Shown one piece after another: positions 8,764 to 16,235 of a stretch of 64,000 bases of DNA; position 1 is the stretch's first letter, and each line of letters opens with the position of its first letter. Source of the DNA: Micavibrio sp. UBA7657 (GTDB taxonomy: Bacteria; Pseudomonadota; Alphaproteobacteria; Micavibrionales; Micavibrionaceae); the NCBI GenBank assembly GCA_002483465.1, contig DLHX01000008.1:377627-441626 (forward strand), read 5' to 3'. The position numbers and the translations under genes are program-made. The notes below the pieces were generated by a model. That model saw nothing but the letters and a program-made list of their open reading frames with translations. It ran no database searches and had not been told where the DNA came from.

Positions 8764-9611
8764 GCGGCGGCATCTTTCTTCGGCGCGATGCCGTTGAGCA
8801 ATTCAGCCGTCTGCGCGGCGGAATCGACATTCACCATGCCGACCGTGTGATAACCGGAATCGACATGCAGCACTTCACCCGTTACGCCGGAACCGAGATC
8901 CGAGAGCAGGAACAGGCCCGAGCGGCCCACATCCTCAATCGTCACGTTGCGGCGGAGCGGTGAATTAAGCTCGTTCCATTTCAGGATGTAACGGAAATCG
9001 CCGATGCCGGATGCGGCCAGCGTCTTGATCGGTCCCGCCGAAATCGCATTGACGCGGATATTTTGCGGACCCAGATCGGTGGCGAGATAACGCACGCTCG
9101 CCTCCAGCGCCGCTTTCGCCACGCCCATCACATTATAATGCGGCATCACGCGCTCGGACCCGTAATAGGTCAGCGTCACAAGCGAGCCGCCGTTTTTCAT
9201 CAAAGGCGCCGCGCGCTGCGCAACAGCGGTAAATGAATAAACCGAGATATCCATCGTGCGCTGGAAATTCGCGCGCGTGGTGTTCAGGTACAAACCGTCC
9301 AACTCGTTCTTGTCCGAGAATGCAATCGCATGAACAACAAAATCCAGCGAACCCCATTTTTGCTCGATGGCTTTGAACGTGCGGTCGATGCTGGCTTCAT
9401 CCGTGACATCGCACGCCTCGACGATGGGCGACTTGACGCTCTCGGCCAGCGGCCTCACGCGCTTTTCCAGCGCATCGCCCTGATAGGTAAAGGCCAGTTC
9501 GGCACCGCTGGCAGCCGCCATTTCGGCGATTCCCCAGGCGATGGAACGGTCGTTCGCGACCCCCATAATCAGGCCGCGCTTACCCTTGAGAAACTGGTTG
9601 TTGTTATCCAT
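8760..9611 (-). CDS. fabI: Enoyl-[acyl-carrier-protein] reductase (NADH)
   Basis: 283 aa SDR-fold enzyme that reduces the enoyl-ACP double bond in fatty-acid elongation. Cofactor region KRGLIMGVANDRSIAWGIA, active-site region HYNVMGVAKAALEASVRY (Tyr-x6-Lys) and SAGPIKTLAASGI substrate loop identify FabI rather than FabG. Start MDNNNQFLKGKRG chosen by homology to family N-termini; the longer frame adds non-conserved residues. Coupled to the downstream thioesterase. Confidence 0.97.
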   Translation of the reverse strand: MDNNNQFLKGKRGLIMGVANDRSIAWGIAEMAAASGAELAFTYQGDALEKRVRPLAESVKSPIVEACDVTDEASIDRTFKAIEQKWGSLDFVVHAIAFSDKNELDGLYLNTTRANFQRTMDISVYSFTAVAQRAAPLMKNGGSLVTLTYYGSERVMPHYNVMGVAKAALEASVRYLATDLGPQNIRVNAISAGPIKTLAASGIGDFRYILKWNELNSPLRRNVTIEDVGRSGLFLLSDLGSGVTGEVLHVDSGYHTVGMVNVDSAAQTAELLNGIAPKKDAAA

Positions 9612-9691
9612 GACATAAAACCCTAAAAACCTGAGTATCCTACACATTTCAGGGGCTTCGTCCAGTCTCTATACATGCTAAACTGACCGCC

Positions 9692-11011
9692 ATGGGTCTC
9701 GAAACCGCCGCCGTCGATCATGCCTGCAACGTCGTCCGCAGGGAAATTCAGGAAGAATTTCCTCAGCTGACACTGCTCTATATCGTCCACCAGGACGGCC
9801 AGCGCACCAAAGCCCTCGAAGCGCGGCGCTCCGAACTGCTCGAACACCCGGCGGGCGAGGCTTTTCTCCCCTATCTCCAGAAACAGGCCGAAAAGAACGG
9901 CTCCGAATTTTCCGGAATATGCATCGGGCGCGAAAAGAAGCTCCTGAAGCTCATGGCCAGGGATAAAATCCTCGCCTGTTTCTTTGTGAACGCGGAATTG
10001 CTGGAAAGCACCGACGAAGCGCGGCGTCATGCCCTCTTTCTCGCCTGGCAGGCAATTTCCCTCGTCGAGGATTACGAAGAGGAAAAAAAAGACGACTTCC
10101 AGGAATCCGGCGGCGTTGTCATTCCCAAAGCCGACAAAGTACTCCGCACCTGGAAATACATGCTGGGCGAAGCCTTTTCAGTCCTGATGCTCGAGATGGA
10201 AAAAAAGCGCGATTCAATCGGTGCGCTTGGTCGCGCGCGTAGCACCATGGTACTGACGGCGAAGCCGGGAGCAAAGCCCGAGCATTACGCCTTCCCGCTT
10301 ATCTATGACGCCACGCGTCTTCTTTATCATGAAATGGCGAAAGCACCCGGGGCCGAGCAACATGTCCGCCACGCGCTGCACCTGACAAAAGAAATCGGCG
10401 AAACATTCGACCGCACTGCCGTCCGCCAGTGGTGGCTCTTCAGCCGCACCGCGCAGGAAATGGCATGGCTCGGCGCCGACAACAAAAGCATCCTCGGCGC
10501 AGCGGTTTACAGCAGCGAAGATCCCTATATCCGCGCAACCGCCTATCTCGTCGCCGAGGCGCTGAACATCCAGACACTTCTGCCTGCGCCCGTTGGTTCC
10601 TACAATCCCTTCGCCGAACCCGAGACGAATGAGCGCCATCACATGAAAGCCTGCGAGGAAGCGTTCCGCTCGACCATCGGCCGCGCCAACCAGAACAACA
10701 GCTCGCTGCCCTTCGTCGAGGAAGCGCAGAAACACAACCGCCGCCTGATGAGCGGCAACCCGATCGGCTGGTGCGCATGGCCGCTCATGTGCGCGGAAGT
10801 TGCCTGCCGTACTTCACCGACTGAAGCTAAAATTGTTTTCGACAAGGCCCTCACTGAAACGCCATGGATCAAAGTTCAGGACATCGTGCGCATGATTATC
10901 CTGCTCCGCCGCGAGGGCGCAGACGTCACGTCCGAATTACTCACGGAAAAACTTCAGGAAGTCGATGACCTGAAATTCCTGTCACCCTGCTTCAGCGCGC
11001 GCTCAGCATAA
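9692..11011 (+). CDS. Hypothetical protein
   Basis: 439 aa, no family recognised. Soluble and helix-rich, without signal peptide. Contains an acidic/basic patch (EDYEEEKKDDFQ, residues ~128-140) and conserved-looking Trp/Cys-rich stretches (QWWLFSRTAQEMAW; GWCAWPLMCAEVAC). The spacing of helices in the second half resembles an alpha-solenoid, but no repeat motif can be named. Divergent from fabI and sharing its 80-bp upstream region; no clear ribosome site before the ATG. Confidence 0.75.
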   Translation: MGLETAAVDHACNVVRREIQEEFPQLTLLYIVHQDGQRTKALEARRSELLEHPAGEAFLPYLQKQAEKNGSEFSGICIGREKKLLKLMARDKILACFFVNAELLESTDEARRHALFLAWQAISLVEDYEEEKKDDFQESGGVVIPKADKVLRTWKYMLGEAFSVLMLEMEKKRDSIGALGRARSTMVLTAKPGAKPEHYAFPLIYDATRLLYHEMAKAPGAEQHVRHALHLTKEIGETFDRTAVRQWWLFSRTAQEMAWLGADNKSILGAAVYSSEDPYIRATAYLVAEALNIQTLLPAPVGSYNPFAEPETNERHHMKACEEAFRSTIGRANQNNSSLPFVEEAQKHNRRLMSGNPIGWCAWPLMCAEVACRTSPTEAKIVFDKALTETPWIKVQDIVRMIILLRREGADVTSELLTEKLQEVDDLKFLSPCFSARSA

Positions 11012-11041
11012 GCTAATATTCTTGCCTTCCCCGCTCCATTT

Positions 11042-11156
11042 TGTCTTCCCCGCGAAGGCGGGGATCCGGCCATAAATAAAGTGCGGCGCTTTCGCGCCGC
11101 ACCTCAATTCCAGGTCCCCGTTCACGCTCGCCTATCGGCTCGCTGCCGGGGATGAC
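11042..11156. repeat. Palindromic repeat block with central hairpin
   Basis: GTCTTCCCCGCGAAGGCG ... GGGATCC on the left and GGGGATGAC on the right form the outer arms. A perfect 9-bp hairpin GTGCGGCGC-TTTC-GCGCCGCAC sits inside (about 11081-11102). It lies between two convergent genes and may double as a bidirectional terminator. This is the only non-coding content of 11012-11165. Confidence 0.75.
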
Positions 11157-11165
11157 AAATGTCAA

Positions 11166-11651
11166 TTAACCGTTGACGATTTCCCAGCTGCCGTCAGGCT
11201 GCTGGCAAGCCGTGCCGTAACCTTTTTCCGAGCGACCGCCGACCACGATGGTCTGCTGGTACTCACGGCAGTAACGGCCTGATGAGCTGTAACCGTCGCG
11301 GGTCGGCGTATAGGTACCGTGGTTGCCGCTTTGCGGGTTATTCCACGAGATACTTTCACCGACAGGTGCACTGTAAGCCCTCGACTGTGCCTGTGCCGCA
11401 TAGCTGCGGTCGGCGTTATCGAGCGAAGCCCCAACTTCAGAGCCGACAAGCGCGCCGAGCAGAACGCCAGCGCCGGTCGCCCAGAGACGACCAGAGCCGC
11501 CGCCAACCTGCGAGCCAAGCAGACCGCCGGCAACAGCGCCAAGGCCCGTACCGACAACCTGTTTATTTCCAGCTCCGCGCATCGTATTGGTGCAGCCAAC
11601 CATGGCAAGCGCCGCTACGGTCATGACTGTCAGAGCAAAACTATTCTTCAT
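11166..11651 (-). CDS. Glycine-zipper outer-membrane lipoprotein (17 kDa antigen-like)
   Basis: 161 aa. Signal peptide ending in lipobox LAMVGC (lipidated Cys at 20). A glycine-zipper segment (GTGLGAVAGGLLGSQVGGG... GALVGSEVGASLD, residues ~35-80) matches the 2TM glycine zipper of the rickettsial 17 kDa surface antigen family. The C-terminal domain ends YCREYQQTIVVGGR...YGTACQQPDGSWEIV, the typical 17 kDa tail with two Cys. Probably anchored in the outer membrane. Confidence 0.88.
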   Translation of the reverse strand: MKNSFALTVMTVAALAMVGCTNTMRGAGNKQVVGTGLGAVAGGLLGSQVGGGSGRLWATGAGVLLGALVGSEVGASLDNADRSYAAQAQSRAYSAPVGESISWNNPQSGNHGTYTPTRDGYSSSGRYCREYQQTIVVGGRSEKGYGTACQQPDGSWEIVNG

Positions 11652-11748
11652 AAATAAGCCTTTCTTTATTGCGATTTTGGTCCCACACCATATATCTAAA
11701 CAATTCGTGTGTACATGTTATACGCTTGAGATAGGAATTCCTCCCGCT

Positions 11749-12351
11749 ATGGTCGATAATATTTTTAAAGAATATGGAAACAACCCGGCGATCCTCTTTC
11801 ATAAGTGGCATGCCGAGGCTGAGAAATCCGAAATAAACGACCCTAACGCCATGGCCCTGGCGACTGTGGATAAGGAGGGTCGTCCCGAGGTTCGCATGGT
11901 CCTGCTTAAAGTCGTGGACGAAAGCGGCTTCACGTTTTTCACCAACCTCGAAAGCGCGAAAGCCGAAGCGCTCCAGACGCACCCCTACGCAGCCCTTAAT
12001 TTTCACTGGAAAAGCCTCGAGAAACAGATCCGCATCTCTGGTCCTGTCGTAAAAACAACCGATGAGGAAAATGACAAATATTTCGCCAGCCGCAGCCGCG
12101 CCAGCCGCCTCGGCGCATGGGCTTCAAGCCAGAGCAGGCCGTGCGAGGATTACAGCACCTTCGAAAAACTCGTGGCCAAGGCTGAAAAGAAATTCGCAGG
12201 CCAGGAAGTTCCCCGCCCGCAGCATTGGGGCGGTTTCCGCGTTATGCCCGAACGCATGGAATTCTGGCTCGGCCACCCCGACCGGCTCCATAAAAGATTT
12301 GTTTACACAAAACAGGATAAGGATTGGACAGCGCACTGGCTGTTCCCGTGA
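11749..12351 (+). CDS. pdxH: Pyridoxamine 5'-phosphate oxidase
   Basis: 200 aa FMN enzyme making pyridoxal 5'-phosphate. Motifs: NAMALATVDKEGRPEVRMVLLK, GFTFFTNLESAKA, ALNFHWKSLEKQIRI, then the C-terminal signature RPQHWGGFRVMPERMEFW and RFVYTKQDKDWTAHWLFP. The PLP product would serve HemA and other PLP enzymes in the window. The start MVDNIFKEY fits family N-termini; upstream in-frame codons are not conserved. Confidence 0.96.
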   Translation: MVDNIFKEYGNNPAILFHKWHAEAEKSEINDPNAMALATVDKEGRPEVRMVLLKVVDESGFTFFTNLESAKAEALQTHPYAALNFHWKSLEKQIRISGPVVKTTDEENDKYFASRSRASRLGAWASSQSRPCEDYSTFEKLVAKAEKKFAGQEVPRPQHWGGFRVMPERMEFWLGHPDRLHKRFVYTKQDKDWTAHWLFP

Positions 12352-12367
12352 GAAACTTTAATTTATC

Positions 12368-12408
12368 GTCATCCCGAGCGAAGCATCGCGAAGCCGAGGG
12401 ATCTTGGG
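12368..12408. repeat. Left inverted terminal repeat of GIY-YIG element
   Basis: Begins GTCATCCCGAGCGAAG and contains GAGGGATCTT. The same first 16 bases appear inverted at 12726 going leftward. The GAGGG in this arm sits 9 bp before the ATG at 12410, so it supplies the ribosome-binding site of the enclosed gene. Confidence 0.8.
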
Positions 12409-12409
12409 C

Positions 12410-12751
12410 ATGAAACAGTTTGCGATATACTTTATGACGAATTGGACCAACAAAATTTTATACGTTGGGGTAACGAGCAATCTTGAACAACGAGTATGGC
12501 GACATAAAAGTAAAATTATTGAAGGGTTTACTAAAAAATATAATACCGACAAGCTTGTTTACTTTGAGCAATACGAAGATTCGGAAAATGCTATTAAAAG
12601 AGAAAAACAGATAAAAAACTGGAGCCGCAAGAAAAAGGATATTCTTGTAAACCAGATGAACCCTGACTGGAAAGACTTGTCACAAAAATGGTATAGCGAA
12701 GATCCCTCGACTTCGCTCGGGATGACGGAAATAAAATTTAAAGGAATATAA
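12410..12751 (+). CDS. GIY-YIG nuclease-superfamily protein flanked by inverted repeats
   Basis: 113 aa. GIY-YIG fold of the small single-domain (COG2827-type) class: AIYFMTN...LYVGVTSNLEQRVWRHK with the catalytic Arg, then the metal-binding Glu in NAIKREKQIKNW. It starts directly after the left repeat arm and its last ~20 residues (SEDPSTSLGMTE...) are encoded by the right arm, so gene and repeat form one unit. AT-rich against its neighbours. TAA is followed immediately by the htpG ATG. Such small nucleases are common; a role in moving the unit is inference. Confidence 0.88.
   Translation: MKQFAIYFMTNWTNKILYVGVTSNLEQRVWRHKSKIIEGFTKKYNTDKLVYFEQYEDSENAIKREKQIKNWSRKKKDILVNQMNPDWKDLSQKWYSEDPSTSLGMTEIKFKGI
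12695..12726. repeat. Right inverted terminal repeat of GIY-YIG element
   Basis: GAAGATCCCTCGACTTCG... ending GGGATGAC, the inverted counterpart of 12368-12408. It lies inside the coding sequence of the GIY-YIG gene. No clear target-site duplication is seen outside the arms. Confidence 0.8.
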
Positions 12752-14626
12752 ATGACAACCGATACAATGAATTTCAGTGCCGACGTTTCCCGCCTCCTCG
12801 ATATCGTGGCGAACGCGCTTTATACGAACCACGACGTTTTCCTGCGCGAGCTGATCTCGAATGCGGCGGACGCCTGCGACCGCCTGCGCTATGACGCCAT
12901 CCAGAACCCGGAGCTGACAAAAGACAACCCCTCCTTCCGCATCCATGTGTACAAGGACACCACGACCCGCACGCTCGTACTCGTCGATAACGGCATCGGC
13001 ATGAACAAGGGCGAACTCATCGACCATCTCGGCACCATCGCCAAATCCGGCACCGCCGCGCTCATGGAAAAAATGAAAGCCGCACCCCCGCAAGGCGATT
13101 CACTGAAACTCATCGGCCAGTTCGGCGTCGGTTTCTACGCCAGCTACATGGTCGCCACGAAAGTCACAGTCGTCAGCCGCAAGGCCGGCCAAAGCGAAAC
13201 CTGGGCGTGGGTTTCCGATGGCCGCACCGGCTTCGACGTCCGCGAAGCAACGCAGGATGAAATCAAAAAACTCGACGGCACGCGCGGCACGGCTGTCATC
13301 CTCAATATCAAAGACGAAGCCGCCGAATTCCTGATCGATGATAAAATAAAACAAACCGCGCTCCATTATTCCGATCATATCGACGTGCCGATTTTCCTGG
13401 GCGAACCCGGCACCGCCAACATGGAAAAACCGCTGAACAAGGCCTCTGCCCTCTGGACGCGCCCCAAAGCCGACATCACGCCGGAGCAGTACAACGAATT
13501 CTACCGCCACATTTCACACGGCTTTGACGAACCGCTGATGATCTCGCACTGGCACGCAGAAGGAAAAATCGAATATACCGGCCTGCTCTTTATCCCTACT
13601 CTGCGCCCATGGGATCTATTCGATCCCTCGCGCCGCAGCTTCGTCAATCTCTACGTGCGCCGCGTCTTCATCACCGACAGTCTGGAAACACTGATGTTCC
13701 CGTGGCTGCGTTTCGTGCGCGGCGTCATCGACAGTCAGGACCTGCCGCTGAACATCAGCCGCGAAAGCCTGCAGTACAATCCGCTGTTGCCGAAAATTCG
13801 CTCCGGCGTCGCCAAGAAAATTCTCAGTGATCTCGACAAGATTTCACGCGATGACGAACATGCTTTCATCGCCTTCTGGGGCCAGTTCGGCGCGGTCATC
13901 AAGGAAGGCCTCTATGATGCCGCCGAGCACCGCGAAGACATCTTCAAAATCTGCCGCTTCTATTCCACGCTGAATGACGGTGAAAAATTCATCAGTCTTG
14001 ATGATTACGTTGGCCGCATGAAGGAAGGCCAGGAGGAAATCTATTACATCAGCGGAGAGAAAATCGACACCCTGATCTCTTCACCGCAGATCGAGGGCTT
14101 CCGCGCGCGCGGAATCGAGGTTCTTTATCTCACCGACACCATCGATGATTTCTGGTTGCAGAACGCTTCCGAATTTAAAGGCAAGAAATTCAAATCCGTC
14201 ACCAAGGGCGACATCAATCTCGGCGAAACCGACAAAGACAAAAAAGAAAAACCGCCAAAAGAATCCGCCGACCTGATCAAACAGCTGAAAGAAGTCCTGA
14301 AGGACGACGTTTCCGATGTCCGCATCTCAAAACGCCTGACGGAATCTCCCGTCTGCCTCGTCGCGCAGGAACGCGGCGTCGACATGCACATGGAACGCGT
14401 GCTGAAAATTCACCAGAAATACGCGGGCAATTCGAAACCTGTCCTTGAGATCAACATCAAACACCCGTTGATCGAAAAACTCGGTACCAAAACCGGCAAC
14501 ACCGAATTATTCACCGATGCCGCGCATCTCCTGCTCGACCAGGCACGCATTGTTCAGGGCGAACCGGTGAATGACGCGGGCGCGTTCGCGCGGCGCCTGA
14601 GCGCCTTCATGGCCAGCGGCCTTTAA
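12752..14626 (+). CDS. htpG: Chaperone HtpG (Hsp90)
   Basis: 624 aa cytosolic Hsp90. N-terminal ATPase (Bergerat) motifs: ELISNAADACDRLR, LVDNGIGMNKGEL and GQFGVGFYASYMVA. Middle-domain region LPLNISRESLQYNPLL carries the catalytic Arg. A charged linker follows GDINLGETDKDKKEKPPKE. Full length for a bacterial HtpG. The ATG abuts the stop of the GIY-YIG gene, so that insertion separates htpG from whatever upstream promoter it had. Confidence 0.98.
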   Translation: MTTDTMNFSADVSRLLDIVANALYTNHDVFLRELISNAADACDRLRYDAIQNPELTKDNPSFRIHVYKDTTTRTLVLVDNGIGMNKGELIDHLGTIAKSGTAALMEKMKAAPPQGDSLKLIGQFGVGFYASYMVATKVTVVSRKAGQSETWAWVSDGRTGFDVREATQDEIKKLDGTRGTAVILNIKDEAAEFLIDDKIKQTALHYSDHIDVPIFLGEPGTANMEKPLNKASALWTRPKADITPEQYNEFYRHISHGFDEPLMISHWHAEGKIEYTGLLFIPTLRPWDLFDPSRRSFVNLYVRRVFITDSLETLMFPWLRFVRGVIDSQDLPLNISRESLQYNPLLPKIRSGVAKKILSDLDKISRDDEHAFIAFWGQFGAVIKEGLYDAAEHREDIFKICRFYSTLNDGEKFISLDDYVGRMKEGQEEIYYISGEKIDTLISSPQIEGFRARGIEVLYLTDTIDDFWLQNASEFKGKKFKSVTKGDINLGETDKDKKEKPPKESADLIKQLKEVLKDDVSDVRISKRLTESPVCLVAQERGVDMHMERVLKIHQKYAGNSKPVLEINIKHPLIEKLGTKTGNTELFTDAAHLLLDQARIVQGEPVNDAGAFARRLSAFMASGL

Positions 14627-14634
14627 AGCGGAAA

Positions 14635-15639
14635 TTAATCGTTACAGCTCAGGTTGTTGTAGTCGTACCAGCAATTGATGCCGGGACACACCGCGTCCTG
14701 CCGCAATGCGCCGTCAAACATGATGGCAACGCCGGTACGCACAGGCGGAACGCTGGCGCAGGATGGCGCATAAAACGTATCCCTAACCCATTCAATCACC
14801 CTGTCAACACCGGGACCTGTCGCCGGCCAGTCCACGGGCAGCGGATTACCCACCTCCAGTGCATTGGCCCAGTTACCCCGGCAACCTTCGCAGCCTCGCC
14901 TGTCGCCGCAGACATGCTGGTCGTACGTAAGCCAGTTGTCCTTGTTTATGTTCGAGCATTTCGCTTCCTGCCAGATTTCCGCCATGCTGCCGCAAATCAC
15001 CGTCGGCGGCATTGGCAGCGGAGTAGCAGGCCGGTGCATCACAAAGTTTTCCCTCCAGTACGGCCGCAGCGACCAGCGAACCAGCATGGTGACGGCGCGG
15101 TCAAGATAGACATCATCCATGAGAGGGCCGGGCGGATTGGGTCCGGGCTCGGGCAAAATCAACGGCTGGAAAATATCAATCGGCATTTGCAGCACGATCA
15201 CAAGCGGATTGATAGGGTTCGGGATCAGCGCGCCGGTAAGCCACGGAATAGGGGCGCAGGTCGGTCCGAAACAAAGCGGCGGCATGCGGAATAATGTTCC
15301 ATGCGCCGCGCCGGTGCTCACAAACCGGAATGCCCCGTCGCTGAACAACACGTTGTCCCTCTCGGGCATTTCGCGCATGTGATGATCGAAACAGGACATA
15401 TAAAGAATGCTGTCCCTGAAAGTAATATCCTTACTCAGATGGATGAGCGTCTGGGCGGTTTCAAACTGGCGCTTGCCACCCATCCATGAATGCGCCTGAT
15501 GCACATCGTAAACGTCAGGATCGCAGGTAGGCGAAATCGGCTGGGCGCGCACATCGCCGCCCCATGCCAGGACAAGCATAAAAATCGTCAAAAAAACCTT
15601 TATTTTCAAGACAAACCGCCCGGGCCCCGAATAATTCAT
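14635..15639 (-). CDS. Secreted cysteine-rich hypothetical protein
   Basis: 334 aa. Cleavable signal peptide (hydrophobic core VFLTIFMLVLAW, cleavage near DVRAQ). The mature part has at least 12 Cys, several paired as CSN...C, CGDRRGCEGC and CWYDYNNLSC, implying disulfides in the periplasm or outside. Pro-rich loops (PEPGPNPPGPL) lie in the middle. Family not recognised; an AHSWMGGKRQFETAQ stretch looks conserved. Convergent with htpG, 8 bp apart. Confidence 0.75.
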   Translation of the reverse strand: MNYSGPGRFVLKIKVFLTIFMLVLAWGGDVRAQPISPTCDPDVYDVHQAHSWMGGKRQFETAQTLIHLSKDITFRDSILYMSCFDHHMREMPERDNVLFSDGAFRFVSTGAAHGTLFRMPPLCFGPTCAPIPWLTGALIPNPINPLVIVLQMPIDIFQPLILPEPGPNPPGPLMDDVYLDRAVTMLVRWSLRPYWRENFVMHRPATPLPMPPTVICGSMAEIWQEAKCSNINKDNWLTYDQHVCGDRRGCEGCRGNWANALEVGNPLPVDWPATGPGVDRVIEWVRDTFYAPSCASVPPVRTGVAIMFDGALRQDAVCPGINCWYDYNNLSCND

Positions 15640-15688
15640 GTCGCTTTATAAGTTTATCACAGGACAGGAAGACGTGACCAGCTTGTCC

Positions 15689-16138
15689 TTAAAGCATTCC
15701 CTGGTAATGGCGGCGAGCCATTTCCTCGATTTCATCGTCGGGAAAGTCGAAATGACGGCCCAGTTCCTCGATCATCACCTGCCTGAGCAGGCCGAGCAGG
15801 TCGTCACAGGATTCGCACCACATATCGAGCAACGGGCGGCGATAGATGACCAGGACGTCATCGTCATTGGCAGTCTTCTTCTCGACACCGGGAGAAATTT
15901 CCTTTCCGCTCTTATATTGCGCCAGCAGATCATACGGATTCTCGAGATCCAGCTCTTCCACCGTCGTCTCGTCAGGAAAATCCTCGACGCGGATCGCAAG
16001 GCCCTCGCAATGCTCCAGCAATTCTTCCGGCAGGTGCTCGATCATCGCCCCGGCAATGGACTCGATCTCATCGGTGCCCGGCGGCACCGAATGATTCATG
16101 ATGATCCGTTGTTGTTGTGCTCCCATGACGCTAGCCAT
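15689..16138 (-). CDS. Zincin_1-like (DUF1025) protein with degenerate HExxH
   Basis: 149 aa from the ATG preceded by GGTGGGA at 6 bp. Overall layout of the minimal-metallopeptidase family (PF06262-like): SIAGAMIEHLPEELLEHCEGLAIRVEDFP at the N-terminus, a VLVIYRRPLLDMW strand and a C-terminal helix where family members carry HExxHHFG. Here the helix reads MIEELGRHFDFPDDEIEEM, so both zinc-ligand His positions are replaced. It is therefore probably not an active protease. The alignment was made by eye; an alternative start is ATG 16099. Confidence 0.65.
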   Translation of the reverse strand: MASVMGAQQQRIIMNHSVPPGTDEIESIAGAMIEHLPEELLEHCEGLAIRVEDFPDETTVEELDLENPYDLLAQYKSGKEISPGVEKKTANDDDVLVIYRRPLLDMWCESCDDLLGLLRQVMIEELGRHFDFPDDEIEEMARRHYQGML

Positions 16139-16235
16139 TTGCATTCCCACCGCGGATTTTTATCCGCCAAGCCTTTTTTTGATTCTGTATATAAGCGTAC
16201 GACGATTTACAGGGGGGCACAATGCTGTAAAGCCT

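Noticed and set aside
16196..16230. Hairpin TTTACAG/CTGTAAA between the zincin-like gene and the TPP-enzyme gene as a terminator
   Set aside because: Only 7 bp with a 14-base loop and no T-run.
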